From Millisia brevis NBRC 105863 (GTDB lineage Bacteria; Actinomycetota; Actinomycetes; Mycobacteriales; Mycobacteriaceae): DNA of 64,000 nucleotides. The stretch covers positions 36,599 to 100,598 of the forward strand of contig NZ_BCRN01000017.1 of assembly GCF_001552615.1 (NCBI RefSeq), given 5' to 3'. Positions 8,704 through 18,821 of the stretch are shown here, one piece after another (position 1 is the stretch's first letter; each line of letters begins with the position of its first letter). The notes below the pieces were generated by a model, which worked only from the letters and a program-made list of their open reading frames with translations, was not told the DNA's origin and did not search any database. The translations under genes were made by a program, and so were the position numbers.

Positions 8704-9618
8704 GTGGTGAAGCCGGCTGCGTTGCTGGACGACTATCGCCGGCATTTGGCCGTTGATCATTCCGACGCCACCGTGCGCGCCTATATCGGCGACATTCGTG
8801 GATTCCTCGCGCACGCCGGCGCCGCCGGGTCGGCCGGGGGCGAGGGCGCGCCGACCGACCCCCCGATCACCACGCGCGCGATCCGCGGCTGGCTCGCCGC
8901 GTCGCCGGCCGCGCGGGCGACCACCGCCCGGCGCCTGTCGTCGATCGCATCGTTCACCGCCTGGTTGCGGCGGACGGGCGTCCTCGACGACGACCCGACC
9001 GAGCCGCTCGCGGCGCCGCGCATCCTGCGGACCCTGCCGACGGTCCTGCGGGCCGATCAGATGAGCGAGGTGCTGGCCGAGGCCGCTCGCGAAGCGGCTG
9101 CCGGAGACCCGCTCGCCGTCCGTGACCAGGCGATAGTCGAGTTGCTCTACGCCACCGGGATGCGGGTGTCCGAACTCTGCGGCAGCGATATCGACGACAT
9201 CGACTTCGAGCGGTCGGTGCTGCGGGTCCTCGGCAAGGGCGACAAACAACGGGTGGTTCCGTTCGGCCGTCCGGCCGAAACGGCGGTTCGGCGCTGGTTG
9301 GCCGAGGGGCGCCCGAGTCTGGTCGGGCCGCGGTCGGGGCCGGCGCTGTTCCTGGGCGCCCGCGGTGGGCGCCTCGACCAGCGTCAGGCCCGCACCGCGG
9401 TACACCGGGTGATCGGCGCCGGCTGTGAACTTCCGTCGATTGCCCCGCACGGATTGCGTCATACCGCCGCGACGCATGTCCTCGATGGCGGAGCCGATCT
9501 GCGGGTCGTGCAGGAACTGCTGGGGCATGCTTCGATGGCGACCACACAGATCTACACCCATATTTCGATGCAGAGATTGCGGGCGGCGCATGACCGTGCG
9601 CACCCCAGGGCCGAATAA
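8704..9618 (+). CDS. xerC: tyrosine recombinase XerC
   Basis: A 304-residue site-specific recombinase that resolves chromosome dimers at dif. Residues 1-110 are the SAM-like N-terminal core-binding domain (LLDDYRRHLAVDHSDATVRAYIGDI). The catalytic domain has the full set: Arg in ATGMRVSEL, Lys in GKGDKQRVVPF, HGLRHTAATH, GHAS, and the nucleophilic Tyr in TQIYTHIS. GTG 8704/8707 gives the usual XerC length; the frame stays open further upstream to 8554, but that extension has no family resemblance. It matches the xerC position upstream of rpsB in mycobacteria. Confidence 0.93.
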   Translation: MVKPAALLDDYRRHLAVDHSDATVRAYIGDIRGFLAHAGAAGSAGGEGAPTDPPITTRAIRGWLAASPAARATTARRLSSIASFTAWLRRTGVLDDDPTEPLAAPRILRTLPTVLRADQMSEVLAEAAREAAAGDPLAVRDQAIVELLYATGMRVSELCGSDIDDIDFERSVLRVLGKGDKQRVVPFGRPAETAVRRWLAEGRPSLVGPRSGPALFLGARGGRLDQRQARTAVHRVIGAGCELPSIAPHGLRHTAATHVLDGGADLRVVQELLGHASMATTQIYTHISMQRLRAAHDRAHPRAE

Positions 9619-9757
9619 TCGAACTACGGGTACGCGTATATGGGTGTTTTTGGTAGCGTCATACCCATCGTTCGGCCGGCAGGCGGATGTGGCTTCGGTG
9701 TTGGGCCCATATTCCGGCTTATGGTCTTTCTTTCGACGCGGCCAGGGAGGGGGGCTC

Positions 9758-11477
9758 GTGGTTCCGGAGCAGGCGGAAGACCGGTCGCTCCCATGGGAGC
9801 TGGAGCCGCAGTCCGGGCAGGGGCGCACGGATTGGGTGAGTGTGGAGACCCCTCGTCGGTCCGCCGCTCGGGACTGGCAGGTCCTCGACGGCTACTCGAA
9901 CGGCGAGCGTCGTGGTGACGGCGAGACCGGGGCCACCGCGCACGGCGCCGGCCCCGCGCACGGCGTCGACCGTCGGGTGAACCCCTCGCGCGGCGATGCC
10001 GAGCCCGTCTCCCTCCCCGCCCGTACCGCGGCCGCCGCTCCCGAGGTCTACTCGGTCCCCGACACGCGCAACCGCTCGGTCGCCGTCGTGCCCGAACAGC
10101 GCGGCGCGGTCGTACCGCAGCCGTCGGCCGATGCCTACGGCAGCGAGGGGCTGTACGGCGACGACGACCGGTATCTCCCGGAGGGCTACCGCCGCGCCCA
10201 GCATGTGGATCCGCAGGCCGGCCCGGATGCCTTCGACGGGTATCAGCGAGGCGCCGGCCCGGTCGACGGGTACCGCCGTCCCGACGCCTACCGGGATGCC
10301 GGGTACCGCGATCCCGAGGATTCGGCGGGCCGGGCCGGGGACTTCTACCCGTCGGGATATCCCTCGCCGGACGCGCGGACGCGGGACGACACCCTCGGTG
10401 AGGACTCGGCAGAGCCCTACCGAGCGGATGAGCCCGCAGCCCTGCCCGCGGGGCCGCCCGCCCGACGCACCGGCGGCGAAATCGAGATCGCCCACGACTT
10501 CGACGTGCAGTACGGCGCCGCCGACCTGATGCCGGACGCCTTCCCGAGTCGCCCCCGCCACGCGATGCCGCCCCGATCGGGATGGCGGCGCGGGATCTAC
10601 CGACTGACCGGGGGAGCGGTGCACCCCGCGGAGTCGGCCGCCGAGCGCCGCTACAACGCGCAACTCGAACGCATTCGTCAGCCGATTCGGTCGGACTATC
10701 GGATCGCGCTGTTGTCGTTGAAGGGCGGCGTCGGCAAGACAACCACCACGATCGGTCTCGGCTCGATCTTCGCGTCGGTGCGCGGCGACAATGTCATCGC
10801 CGTCGACGCCAACCCCGACTTCGGCACGCTGGGCGGACGTGTCCCGCAGCAGACCCAGTCGACCGTCCGCGACCTGCTTGCCGTCGATCCGGCGCTACTC
10901 CGACGTGCGCGTGCACTCCTCGCAGGCCACCAGCCGGCTCGAGGTGATCGCCGGCGAGCGCGATCCGGCGGCATCGGAGGCGTTCACCGAGGCGGACTAC
11001 CGCGGCGTCATCGACATCCTGCGGGTCCACTACAACCTCATCCTCACCGACTGCGGCACCGGGGTGATGCACTCGGCGATGAACGGGGTGCTCAGCCTCG
11101 CGCACTCGCTGGTCCTGGTGACCACCCCGGCGGTGGACGGTGCGTCGAGCGCCGCGGCGACGCTCGAATGGCTCCAACTGCACGGCTACGCCCACCTGGC
11201 GGAGCGGACGGTCGTGGTCGTCAGCGCACAGCGGCCGGGCCCGCTCGGTATCAACATGGAAGCGCTGCAACGGCATTTCCTCGCCCGGTGCCGCGCGATG
11301 GTCGTCGTGCCCTTCGACGAGCATCTCGCCGAGGGCGGCATCGTCGACATCGACCGGCTGCGGCCGCGGACGCGGGCGGCGTTCGTCGACCTCGCCGCGA
11401 TGGTCGCCGACGACTTCCCGCAGAACGCCGGCCGCCACTCGGCCGCGGTCTCCGGCGCCGACCCCCGCGGCTGGTAG
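9758..11477 (+). pseudogene. ParA/MinD-like ATPase, frameshifted near 10886
   Basis: GTG 9758 follows a GGGAGGGGGG site. The first 310 residues are hydrophilic, rich in Tyr, Pro, Asp and Arg, with repeats such as GYRRPDAYRDAGYRDP; then comes a deviant Walker A motif LLSLKGGVGKTTTTIGLG and AVDANPDFGTLGGRV. At STVRDLLAVD the homology jumps to the next frame, continuing IRRYSDVRVHSSQATSRLEV at 10887 and running intact through LILTDCGTGVMHSAM to the stop at 11477. Removing one base near 10886 would give one uninterrupted protein of about 572 residues. This may be a real inactivating mutation, a sequencing error or, less likely, recoding. Similar proteins in the order accompany ESX secretion or cell-pole functions. 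Confidence 0.8.
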
Positions 11478-11554
11478 TTCGGTCCTTCCGCCGCGCCGGT
11501 CCCGCTCGAGTCGATCGGGCGAATCCCGAGGGTCGGGTCGGGGACGGGGTGGTT

Positions 11555-11578
11555 CCTCGGAGCCGGTCGGGTCCGAGG
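11555..11578. terminator. weak bidirectional hairpin between convergent genes
   Basis: CCTCGGA (11555-11561) pairs with TCCGAGG (11572-11578) around a ten-base loop, directly between the ParA-like stop and the M23 peptidase stop. There is no T-tract, so terminator function is tentative. Confidence 0.35.
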
Positions 11579-11580
11579 CG

Positions 11581-12126
11581 TCAGGGGTCGGGGCGCAGCA
11601 CGATCCGTCGCCCGCCGAACAGCCCCAGTGGGTCGAGGTAGGTCTGTCCGCGGCGCAGTCCGAGATGCAGACAAGCCTCGACCGCGCAGCCCTCGTGCCC
11701 GACCCGCAGGACCCCGACGATCTGACCGGCGGTCACCAGGCGACCCCGCTCGACCGAGGCGACCACCGGTTCGTAGGTGCTGCGCAGGCCGTTGCCGTGC
11801 TCGATGCTCACCACCGGCTTCCCGCCGACCTGCCCGGCGAACACGACGGTCCCCGCGCCCACCGCCCGGACCGGGACGCCGTCGCTGCCCGCGAGGTCGA
11901 CACCGCGATGCCCCGGTAGCCAGTCGTGTGCGCCCGGAGCGAAGGCGCGCTCCACGGCCGGCCGCGGCTCCAGGGGCCACCGATAGTCGTCGCGCGCGCC
12001 GGCCGGCGGAATACCGACGAGCGTCGAGAGCGCCATTGTCGGAAACGCCACCACGACCAGCGCCACCAGCAGCCGGGAGCGACGCGGCCGGAGTCGGCGA
12101 AGGGGATCGATCATGCCGTCCAGCAT
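11581..12126 (-). CDS. exported M23/LytM-type peptidase domain protein
   Basis: A 181-residue protein: a short basic N-terminus (PLRRLRPRRSRLL), one hydrophobic signal/anchor (LLVALVVVAFPTMALSTLVG), then an M23 domain. HRGVDLAG supplies the first zinc-binding His and Asp. The terminal HxH motif reads CLHLG, so its first His is Cys; this variant occurs in actinobacterial relatives and may mean weak or absent hydrolysis and a structural or regulatory role at the cell wall. Starts at ATG 12126 or ATG 12114 are equally possible. It sits convergent to the ParA-like gene and divergent from rpsB, as Rv2891 does in M. tuberculosis. Confidence 0.88.
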   Translation of the reverse strand: MLDGMIDPLRRLRPRRSRLLVALVVVAFPTMALSTLVGIPPAGARDDYRWPLEPRPAVERAFAPGAHDWLPGHRGVDLAGSDGVPVRAVGAGTVVFAGQVGGKPVVSIEHGNGLRSTYEPVVASVERGRLVTAGQIVGVLRVGHEGCAVEACLHLGLRRGQTYLDPLGLFGGRRIVLRPDP

Positions 12127-12301
12127 CGTTCCCGACCCGGCGCGCGGGCATCGGGTTATCCCCGGGTTCGCCGGGTAGCGGGGGAACTCCCCGGGGCGGC
12201 CGGTTCGTTGTACCCATATCCGGCAGGCCGTCCCGTACGGCTTCTCGAACGTCGCTGCGCGGATTCCTCCGACCCCGAGGACGGGGTCGAAACGGCGGTT
12301 G

Positions 12302-12307
12302 TAGACT
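12302..12307 (+). promoter_or_regulatory. putative -10 element of rpsB-tsf promoter
   Basis: TAGACT fits the actinobacterial TANNNT -10 consensus. A start site about seven bases later would fall at the base of the first leader hairpin (12315). No clear -35 hexamer is visible. Confidence 0.45.
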
Positions 12308-12314
12308 GGATACG

Positions 12315-12371
12315 CGGCTCGTGCGTGCGCGAGCCGACTTCGCGCGTCCGCTGCTCGACCGATGGTCGAGC
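12315..12371 (+). promoter_or_regulatory. structured rpsB leader RNA (two hairpins)
   Basis: Two stems lie in the 236 bases between the putative promoter and rpsB: CGGCTCG (12315-12321) with CGAGCCG (12330-12336), and GCTCGACC (12353-12360) with GGTCGAGC (12364-12371) around a three-base GAT loop. The rest of the 12127-12543 gap holds no gene. A leader this long before a ribosomal-protein operon suggests autoregulation by S2 or growth-rate control, but nothing here matches a leader motif I can name. Confidence 0.4.
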
Positions 12372-12543
12372 GCCACAGGTCGCCGGCTGGTCTCCATGGT
12401 GCCTCGTATCGGCAGTGTTGTCGCCTCGACAGAGGTGAGATCCCCGATCCGGGCCCGGGAGTCCGACGACCGGCGGACGCCAGGGTTGGCACCGAACCCG
12501 GTGTTCAACGAATAACCGGCATCAGAAAGCGAGTTGTACGGCG

Positions 12544-13425
12544 ATGGCAGTCGTAACAATGAAGCAGCTGCTCGAGAGCGGCACCCACTTCGGGCATCAG
12601 ACCCGACGGTGGAACCCGAAGATGAAGCGGTTCATCATCACCGACCGCAACGGCATCTACATCATCGATCTGCAGCAGACGCTCACCTACATCGACAAGG
12701 CGTACGAGTTCGTCAAGGAGACCGTGGCCCACGGCGGCACGATCCTCTTCGTCGGAACCAAGAAGCAGGCGCAGGAATCGATCGCCGAAGAGGCGACCCG
12801 CGTCGGTATGCCCTACGTCAACCAGCGGTGGCTGGGCGGCATGCTCACCAACTTCTCCACCGTTCACAAGCGTCTGCAGCGCCTCAAGGAGCTCGAGGCG
12901 ATGGAGCAGACCGGTGGCTTCGAGGGTCGCACCAAGAAGGAAATCTTGATGCTGACCCGCGAGATGGCCAAGCTCGACCGGACCCTCGGCGGTATCCGCG
13001 ACATGGCCAAGGTGCCCTCGGCCGTGTGGGTCGTCGACACCAACAAGGAGCACATCGCCGTCGGCGAGGCTCGCAAGCTGAACATCCCGGTCATCGCGAT
13101 CCTGGATACCAACTGCGACCCGGACGTCGTCGACTACCCGATCCCGGGCAACGACGACGCGATCCGTTCCGCCGCTCTGCTGACCAAGGTCGTCGCTTCC
13201 GCGGTGGCCGAGGGCCTGCAGGCGCGTGCCGGCCGGTCGGCGTCCGGCGACGAGAAGCCGGGCGAGGTTGCCGCCGGTGAGCCGCTGGCCGAGTGGGAAC
13301 TCGAGCAGCTCGCCGCCGCGACCCCGAACGGTTCGGAGGCCACCAACGGGGCCGAGGCCACCAATGGTGCCGAGAGCGTCGAAGCCGAGATCACCGTCCC
13401 GGCCGAGCAGGTTGCCGCGCACTGA
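12544..13425 (+). CDS. rpsB: 30S ribosomal protein S2
   Basis: A 293-residue S2 protein of the small ribosomal subunit. The start [22 protein letters not shown] is the family's standard N-terminus, and the signature [27 protein letters not shown] is intact. The last 55 residues form a low-complexity acidic tail containing [17 protein letters not shown], longer than in E. coli (241 residues) but common in actinobacteria. It is followed after 77 bases by tsf, the normal rpsB-tsf operon. Confidence 0.98.
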   Translation: MAVVTMKQLLESGTHFGHQTRRWNPKMKRFIITDRNGIYIIDLQQTLTYIDKAYEFVKETVAHGGTILFVGTKKQAQESIAEEATRVGMPYVNQRWLGGMLTNFSTVHKRLQRLKELEAMEQTGGFEGRTKKEILMLTREMAKLDRTLGGIRDMAKVPSAVWVVDTNKEHIAVGEARKLNIPVIAILDTNCDPDVVDYPIPGNDDAIRSAALLTKVVASAVAEGLQARAGRSASGDEKPGEVAAGEPLAEWELEQLAAATPNGSEATNGAEATNGAESVEAEITVPAEQVAAH

Positions 13426-13502
13426 GCGGCGCATGATCTCACCGGCCCTCGGGTCGGTGGCTCGTTCATTCATCGCGTAGACATCGAGGAGGCTCGCCGA
13501 GG

Positions 13503-14330
13503 ATGGCGAACTACACAGCCGCTGACGTCAAGCGGCTTCGGGAGCTGACCGGCTCCGGCATGCTGGCCTGCAAGAACGCTCTTGCGGACAACGACGGCGA
13601 CTTCGACAAGGCCGTCGAGCAGCTGCGCATCAAGGGCGCGAAGGACGTCGGCAAGCGTGCCGAGCGTTCGACCGCCGAGGGTCTGATCGCGGCCAAGGAC
13701 GGCGTCCTGGTCGAGATCAACTCCGAGACGGACTTCGTCGCCAAGAACGAGGAGTTCCAGGCCTTCGCCCAGCAGGTCGCCGATATCGCGGCGGTCGAGA
13801 AGCCGGCGGATGTCGAGGCGCTCGAGGCGCTGACCTTCGAAGGTGACAAGACCGTCGGCACCGCTCTGCAGGAGCTGTCGGCGAAGATCGGCGAGAAGCT
13901 GGTCATCCGTCGCCTGGTCAGCTTCACCGGTCCGGTGGCGATCTACCTGCACAAGCGTAGCTCCGACCTGCCCCCGGCAGTCGGCGTGATCGTCGAATAC
14001 GAGGGCGCCGGCGACAGTGCCGCCGAGGCCGCTCGTGGTGCCGCGATGCAGGTGGCGGCCCTCAAGGCCACCTACCTGACCCGCGACGACGTGCCTGCCG
14101 ACATCGTCGAGCAGGAGCGCACCATCGCCGAGAAGACCGCTCGTGAGGAGGGCAAGCCCGAGCAGGCGCTGCCCAAGATCATCGACGGTCGCGTCAACGG
14201 GTTCTTCAAGGACGTCGTGCTGCTCGAGCAGTCGTCCGTGCAGGACTCGAAGAAGACGGTCAAGGCGCTTCTCGACGAGGCGGGCGTCAATGTGACCCGC
14301 TTCGCGCGTCTCGAGGTCGGCGCGTCCTGA
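13503..14330 (+). CDS. tsf: translation elongation factor Ts
   Basis: A 275-residue nucleotide-exchange factor for EF-Tu. The N-terminal UBA-like domain ([19 protein letters not shown]) and the EF-Tu contact signature [14 protein letters not shown] are present; two dimerisation-type subdomains follow. ATG 13503 has a strong CGAGGAGG site upstream. The gene closes the rpsB operon and is followed by two hairpins. Confidence 0.98.
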   Translation: MANYTAADVKRLRELTGSGMLACKNALADNDGDFDKAVEQLRIKGAKDVGKRAERSTAEGLIAAKDGVLVEINSETDFVAKNEEFQAFAQQVADIAAVEKPADVEALEALTFEGDKTVGTALQELSAKIGEKLVIRRLVSFTGPVAIYLHKRSSDLPPAVGVIVEYEGAGDSAAEAARGAAMQVAALKATYLTRDDVPADIVEQERTIAEKTAREEGKPEQALPKIIDGRVNGFFKDVVLLEQSSVQDSKKTVKALLDEAGVNVTRFARLEVGAS

Positions 14331-14346
14331 CCTCACGGACCCGATG

Positions 14347-14373
14347 ACCCGAACCCCGATGGTGGGTTCGGGT
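14347..14373 (+). terminator. first hairpin after tsf
   Basis: ACCCGAACCC (14347-14356) pairs perfectly with GGGTTCGGGT (14364-14373) around seven bases, 16 bases after the tsf stop. No T-tract follows; it may be a backup or RNA-stabilising stem ahead of the terminator at 14394. Confidence 0.55.
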
Positions 14374-14393
14374 CGGGTCCACCCCGGTCGTGC

Positions 14394-14440
14394 CGTGTGC
14401 CGCCCGTCGGATCATCCGGCCGGGCGGCACACGTCTTTTC
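14394..14440 (+). terminator. intrinsic terminator of rpsB-tsf
   Basis: CGTGTGCCGCCCG (14394-14406) pairs perfectly with CGGGCGGCACACG (14421-14433), a 13-bp stem, followed by TCTTTTC. This is the best Rho-independent terminator in the window and separates rpsB-tsf from pyrH. Confidence 0.85.
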
Positions 14441-14566
14441 CGCGTCTCGGCGGGATCCGGAGTGCAGCCTGCGGTGTAACGGGACCGGATGTGCATCCGG
14501 TGGCGTTCCCGGGGCAGGATGGCACCCGCCGGAGTCCGTCGCCGAAGCACTTGTCGAGGAGCGTAA

Positions 14567-15307
14567 ATGACCGAGCCCGTCTCCGATAAGCCCGCCGATA
14601 CCCCCGGCTACCACCGCGTGCTGCTCAAGCTGGGCGGTGAAATGTTCGGCGGAGGACAGGTGGGACTCGACCCGGACGTCGTGGAGAAGGTCGCCGAGGA
14701 GATCGCCGACGTTGTGCGTTCCGGGGTTCAGGTCGCCGTCGTCATCGGTGGTGGCAACTTCTTCCGCGGCGCGGAACTGCAGCAGCGCGGTATGGATCGG
14801 GCGCGTTCCGATTACATGGGCATGCTCGGCACGGTCATGAACTGCCTGGCGCTGCAGGACTTCCTGGAGAAGCAGGGCATCAGCACCCGCGTCCAGACCG
14901 CGATCACCATGGGTCAGGTCGCCGAGCCCTATCTGCCGCTGCGTGCGCGCCGACACCTGGAGAAGGGGCGCGTGGTGATCTTCGGCGCCGGCGTCGGCAT
15001 GCCGTTCTTCTCCACCGACACCACCGCCGCACAGCGCGCGCTGGAGATCGGTGCCGAGGTGGTGTTGATGGCCAAGGCGGTCGACGGGGTCTACACCGCC
15101 GATCCGCGCCTCGACCCCACCGCGGAGCTGATCGAACGAGTGACCCACCGCGAGGTCCTCGAAAAGGAATTGAAGGTGGCCGATGCGACCGCCTTCAGCT
15201 TGTGTATGGACAACGACATGCCGATGGTGGTGTTCAATCTGCTCGTCGAGGGCAATATCGCCCGCGCGGTGTCCGGTGAGAAGATAGGCACCTTGGTGAT
15301 GTCGTGA
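14567..15307 (+). CDS. pyrH: UMP kinase
   Basis: A 246-residue amino-acid-kinase-fold enzyme that phosphorylates UMP to UDP in pyrimidine biosynthesis. The N-terminal [13 protein letters not shown], the phosphate loop [11 protein letters not shown], and the family signature [20 protein letters not shown] with [12 protein letters not shown] are all present. ATG 14567 follows GAGGAGCG. It heads a pyrH-frr-cdsA cluster, the order kept across actinobacteria. Confidence 0.98.
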   Translation: MTEPVSDKPADTPGYHRVLLKLGGEMFGGGQVGLDPDVVEKVAEEIADVVRSGVQVAVVIGGGNFFRGAELQQRGMDRARSDYMGMLGTVMNCLALQDFLEKQGISTRVQTAITMGQVAEPYLPLRARRHLEKGRVVIFGAGVGMPFFSTDTTAAQRALEIGAEVVLMAKAVDGVYTADPRLDPTAELIERVTHREVLEKELKVADATAFSLCMDNDMPMVVFNLLVEGNIARAVSGEKIGTLVMS

Positions 15308-15422
15308 CCGGCGAATGCCCATCGGACGAGTCGGGCACGGTTACGATGTGCTCGCCTCGTCCGGAGAATACGCCGACCCGACACCGCCCGGACGGCACAA
15401 ATTGTTGCAAGGAGTGGCAACC

Positions 15423-15980
15423 GTGATCGATGAGGCATTGTTCGATGCCGAGGAGAAGATGGAGAAGGCCGTCGTCGTGTCGCGCGACGATCTCGGCGCC
15501 ATCCGCACCGGCCGGGCGAATCCCGGCATGTTCTCCCGGATCACCATCGAGTACTACGGGGCACCGACTCCGATCGTGCAGTTGGCCGGCATCACCGTCC
15601 CCGAGGCTCGTCTCGTGGTGATCAAGCCCTACGAGAGCTCCCAGCTGGGGGCCATCGAGACCGCGATCCGCAACTCCGACCTGGGCGTCAACCCCACCAA
15701 CGACGGATCGCTGATCCGGGTGGCGGTCCCGCAGCTGACCGAGGAACGCCGGCGCGACCTGGTCAAGCAGGCCAAGTCCAAGGGCGAGGACGCGAAGATC
15801 GCCATCCGCAACGTCCGTCGCAAGGCGATGGACGAGCTCAAGCGCATCCAGAAGGACGGCGAAGCGGGCGAGGACGAGGTCGGTCGCGCGGAATCCGAGC
15901 TCGACAAGACCACCGCCCGCTACGTCTCGCAGATCGATGACCTTGTGAAGCACAAGGAAGCGGAATTGATGGAGGTATGA
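15423..15980 (+). CDS. frr: ribosome recycling factor
   Basis: A 185-residue RRF, which with EF-G dissociates post-termination ribosomes. The core [20 protein letters not shown], and [28 protein letters not shown] near the C-terminal long helices, are typical. GTG 15423 is chosen because AAGGAG lies eight bases upstream and it gives the exact family length; an upstream in-frame start near 15315 lacks conservation. The stop overlaps the cdsA start by four bases (ATGA). Confidence 0.97.
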   Translation: MIDEALFDAEEKMEKAVVVSRDDLGAIRTGRANPGMFSRITIEYYGAPTPIVQLAGITVPEARLVVIKPYESSQLGAIETAIRNSDLGVNPTNDGSLIRVAVPQLTEERRRDLVKQAKSKGEDAKIAIRNVRRKAMDELKRIQKDGEAGEDEVGRAESELDKTTARYVSQIDDLVKHKEAELMEV

Positions 15981-17077
15981 CCTCCGATATCGCGCCGGGC
16001 AACTCTCCTGCCGACTCGTTGCCACCGGAATCGCCGTCCGCGCAGAACCCCGACGAGCACGACCCCGACCGGGTCGGCGCCGGGAATCCGACGACGAACG
16101 GGAACGCGACCACCGAGGGCGCCTCGGACGCCGAGCAGGCCGCCCAGACCGCCGGCGCGCGTGAGGTCGGCCCCCTCGACGATCGCATCGCCGACGATCG
16201 CATCGTCGACGACACCGGCGAACCGGACGCCGAGGAGGCGCCCGAGGACCGCGTGAAGACCTCGCGCGCCGGCCGTGACCTGCCCGCCGCGATCGGTGTC
16301 GGCCTCGGCCTCGGGGTCATGATGATCCTGAGCCTGATCTTCCTGCCGATCGTCTTCGTGGCGGTCGCGTCGGTGGCCATCGGTATCGCGACCCTCGAGG
16401 TGATCCGGCGGCTGCGGCAGGCCCAGGTGGTCGTGCCGTGGATTCCGCTGCTGGTCGGCGGCCAGGCGATCCTGTGGATGGCCTGGCGATTCGGCGCGAT
16501 CGGTGCGGTCGGTGCGCTCGGTGCCACCGCGGTGATCACCCTGCTGTGGCGACTGGTGTCCGAAGGTCTGGAGAACCCGCCACAGAACTACCTGCGCGAT
16601 GTGTCGATCGCGATCTTCGTGCTGGCGTGGATTCCGCTGTTGGCGTCGTTCGCGGTGCTGATGGTCACCCAGCCGCTCGGACCCCAGCGTGTGCTGGTCT
16701 TCCTGATCGCGGTGGTCTGCTCCGACGTCGGTGGCTACGTCTCGGGTGTCCTGTTCGGCCGGCATCCGATGGCCCCGGCGATCAGTCCCAAGAAGTCCTG
16801 GGAGGGGCTGGCCGGTTCGATGCTGCTGTGCATCATCGGCAGCGTCCTGTCGGTGACCCTGATCCTCGGCGTGCACTCCTTCATCGGCATCGCGCTCGGC
16901 GCCGTGGTCGCCCTGAGCGCCACCTTCGGCGACCTGATCGAATCCCAGGTCAAGCGCGACCTGGGCATCAAGGATATGGGCACCATGCTGCCGGGCCACG
17001 GCGGTCTGATGGACCGGCTCGACTCGGTGCTGCCGTCGGCCTTCGTGTCCTGGTTGGTCCTCGCGGCGCTGGTCTGA
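15977..17077 (+). CDS. cdsA: phosphatidate cytidylyltransferase
   Basis: A 366-residue membrane enzyme that makes CDP-diacylglycerol for phospholipids, including the phosphatidylinositol branch used in this order. About 100 N-terminal residues are hydrophilic and low in complexity ([21 protein letters not shown]), followed by eight or so transmembrane segments. The C-terminal signature is complete: SPKKSWEG, then [19 protein letters not shown] and [13 protein letters not shown] with its catalytic acidic residues. Translation is coupled to frr. Confidence 0.96.
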   Translation: MTSDIAPGNSPADSLPPESPSAQNPDEHDPDRVGAGNPTTNGNATTEGASDAEQAAQTAGAREVGPLDDRIADDRIVDDTGEPDAEEAPEDRVKTSRAGRDLPAAIGVGLGLGVMMILSLIFLPIVFVAVASVAIGIATLEVIRRLRQAQVVVPWIPLLVGGQAILWMAWRFGAIGAVGALGATAVITLLWRLVSEGLENPPQNYLRDVSIAIFVLAWIPLLASFAVLMVTQPLGPQRVLVFLIAVVCSDVGGYVSGVLFGRHPMAPAISPKKSWEGLAGSMLLCIIGSVLSVTLILGVHSFIGIALGAVVALSATFGDLIESQVKRDLGIKDMGTMLPGHGGLMDRLDSVLPSAFVSWLVLAALV

Positions 17078-17179
17078 GCCCCGATCGGGCCGGCCTCGTC
17101 CGCGCCGGCGGGGGCCGGACGGAGCGGGATCGGCGCCGATTCGGGTCAACCCGGCCGGTCGTGGGACAATCGACCGGTC

Positions 17180-18361
17180 ATGACTGCCGTCGACCTCGTT
17201 TTCTCCGCGCCGCGCCGTGGAATGCCGCCCGCACATCTGGCCGATCTGTCCCCGGAGGAGCGGGCTGCCGTCGTGCGCGACCTCGGCCAGCCGGCCTTCC
17301 GGGCCAAGCAGGTCGCCCATCACTACTTCTCCCGGCTGACCGCCGATCCGGCCGAGATGACCGATCTGCCGGCCGCCGTCCGCGAGCAGGTCGCCGGGGC
17401 GTTGCTGCCCACCTTGCTGACCGAGCTGCGTGCGGTCTCCTGCGACGACGGTGCCACCCGCAAGGCGCTGCTGCGCACCCACGACGGCATGCTGATCGAA
17501 TCGGTGCTCATGCGCTACTCGGGTCGCACCACGCTGTGTGTCTCGAGTCAGGCCGGCTGCGGGATGGCGTGCCCCTTCTGCGCGACCGGACAGGGCGGCC
17601 TGGATCGGAATCTGTCGGCGGGGGAGATCGTCGAGCAGGTGCGCATGGCCGCGGCGACGGTGCGCGATGGCGATCTGCCGGAACCCGCGCACCCGGACGC
17701 CGCCTACTCGGCGGGCGACCCGGACGGCGACGACGAGGGGCCCACCGACCAGCAGCCCGGACGGCTCTCCAACATCGTGTTCATGGGCATGGGCGAGCCG
17801 CTGGCCAACTACAAGCGTCTGGTGACCGCCATTCGCCGCATCACCGACCCCGCGCCCGGCGGTTTCGGCATCTCCCAGCGATCGGTCACCGTCTCGACCG
17901 TCGGCTTGGCCCCGGCGATCCGCAAGCTGGCGGACGAGAACATGTCGGTCCGGCTCGCGGTCTCGCTGCACACCCCGGACGACGAACTGCGCGACACCCT
18001 GGTGCCGGTCAACAACCGGTGGTCGATCGATGAGGTGCTCTCCGCCGCCCGCTACTACCTCGATACCTCCGGTCGCCGCGTCTCGATCGAATACGCGCTG
18101 ATCCGCGACGTCAACGACCAGCCGTGGCGGGCCAAGCTGCTCGCCCGCCGGCTGCGTCAGCATCTCGGGTCCCGCGTCCACGTCAACCTGATCCCGTTGA
18201 ACCCGACACCGGGTAGCGAATGGGATGCCAGCCCCAAGCCGGTCGAGCGGGAGTTCGTGCGACTGGTCCGCGAGGGCGGGGTGGCGTGCACCGTGCGCGA
18301 TACCCGCGGCCAGGAGATCGCGGCGGCGTGCGGTCAGCTCGCCGGCGAAGCGCGCACCTGA
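17180..18361 (+). CDS. rlmN: 23S rRNA/tRNA m2A methyltransferase RlmN
   Basis: A 393-residue radical-SAM enzyme that methylates C2 of A2503 in 23S rRNA and A37 in some tRNAs. The cluster-binding [14 protein letters not shown] lies near residue 126, and the C-terminal [13 protein letters not shown] carries the second catalytic Cys. A hydrophilic insertion (about residues 172-195, including [15 protein letters not shown]) follows the radical-SAM motif and is actinobacteria-like. A GACAAT hexamer nine bases before ATG 17180, with no ribosome-binding site, hints at a leaderless or near-leaderless message. Confidence 0.96.
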   Translation: MTAVDLVFSAPRRGMPPAHLADLSPEERAAVVRDLGQPAFRAKQVAHHYFSRLTADPAEMTDLPAAVREQVAGALLPTLLTELRAVSCDDGATRKALLRTHDGMLIESVLMRYSGRTTLCVSSQAGCGMACPFCATGQGGLDRNLSAGEIVEQVRMAAATVRDGDLPEPAHPDAAYSAGDPDGDDEGPTDQQPGRLSNIVFMGMGEPLANYKRLVTAIRRITDPAPGGFGISQRSVTVSTVGLAPAIRKLADENMSVRLAVSLHTPDDELRDTLVPVNNRWSIDEVLSAARYYLDTSGRRVSIEYALIRDVNDQPWRAKLLARRLRQHLGSRVHVNLIPLNPTPGSEWDASPKPVEREFVRLVREGGVACTVRDTRGQEIAAACGQLAGEART

Positions 18362-18396
18362 CAGAGCCGCGGTGATCGCGCCGTCTCGATAACGCG

Positions 18397-18441
18397 GGAC
18401 CCGGCCGCGCTCGCCCCGAGCGGGGGAGGACGGCCGGGTCC
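18397..18441. terminator. bidirectional hairpin between rlmN and DUF3349 gene
   Basis: GGACCCGGCCG (18397-18407) pairs perfectly with CGGCCGGGTCC (18431-18441). It sits in the 91-bp gap between convergent genes and has no T-tract, like many actinobacterial terminators. Confidence 0.65.
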
Positions 18442-18452
18442 GCGGGCCGGTA

Positions 18453-18788
18453 TCAGAGGGACGGCGCCTCGTGCGGTGCGTAGCTGACCAACGGCCAGCC
18501 GCCGGCCGCCAGCCGCGCGGATACCCGCGCGATGTCCTCCGCCGACGGCGACTGAATCACCGTTCGCTGGATCATCCGAGCGATCTCCGCACGGGAGATC
18601 GGGTCGTCGCCGGAGGCCGTGTCCAGGACGAGATCGTCGGTGATCGCGCTGATGTCCTCCTCGGTCAGGGAGCGGCGCAGGACACCGAGCAGGGGGAGGT
18701 AGTCCTGGCGCGGCACCCCCTCCGGATAGCCCGCCCGCAACCAGTCGAGCACGCGGGTGGTGATCGAACGACTGTCGGTGGTCGCCAT
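18453..18788 (-). CDS. DUF3349 small helical protein
   Basis: A 111-residue acidic helical protein beginning MATTDSRSITTRVLDWLRAG and carrying the family segments YPEGVPRQDYLPLLGVLRR and ISRAEIARMI. DUF3349 proteins (Rv0543c is the structural representative) have no established function. A GGAAGGA site precedes ATG 18788. It is the third gene of a pitA-membrane protein-DUF3349 unit, the same order as Rv0545c-Rv0544c-Rv0543c, suggesting a link to phosphate uptake. Confidence 0.88.
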   Translation of the reverse strand: MATTDSRSITTRVLDWLRAGYPEGVPRQDYLPLLGVLRRSLTEEDISAITDDLVLDTASGDDPISRAEIARMIQRTVIQSPSAEDIARVSARLAAGGWPLVSYAPHEAPSL

Positions 18789-18821
18789 GATCGGGGTCCT
18801 TCCGTGTCTGCCGGTCGCCGA

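Noticed and set aside
10791..11477. The second frame of the ParA-like region as an independent gene starting at ATG 10791
   Set aside because: Its first 30 residues are nonsense, and homology begins only at 10887, exactly where homology in the other frame ends; it is the 3' part of one frameshifted gene.
12505..13473. A 322-residue minus-strand open frame opposite rpsB
   Set aside because: Entirely antisense to a universally conserved ribosomal protein gene; no start signal and no recognisable domain.
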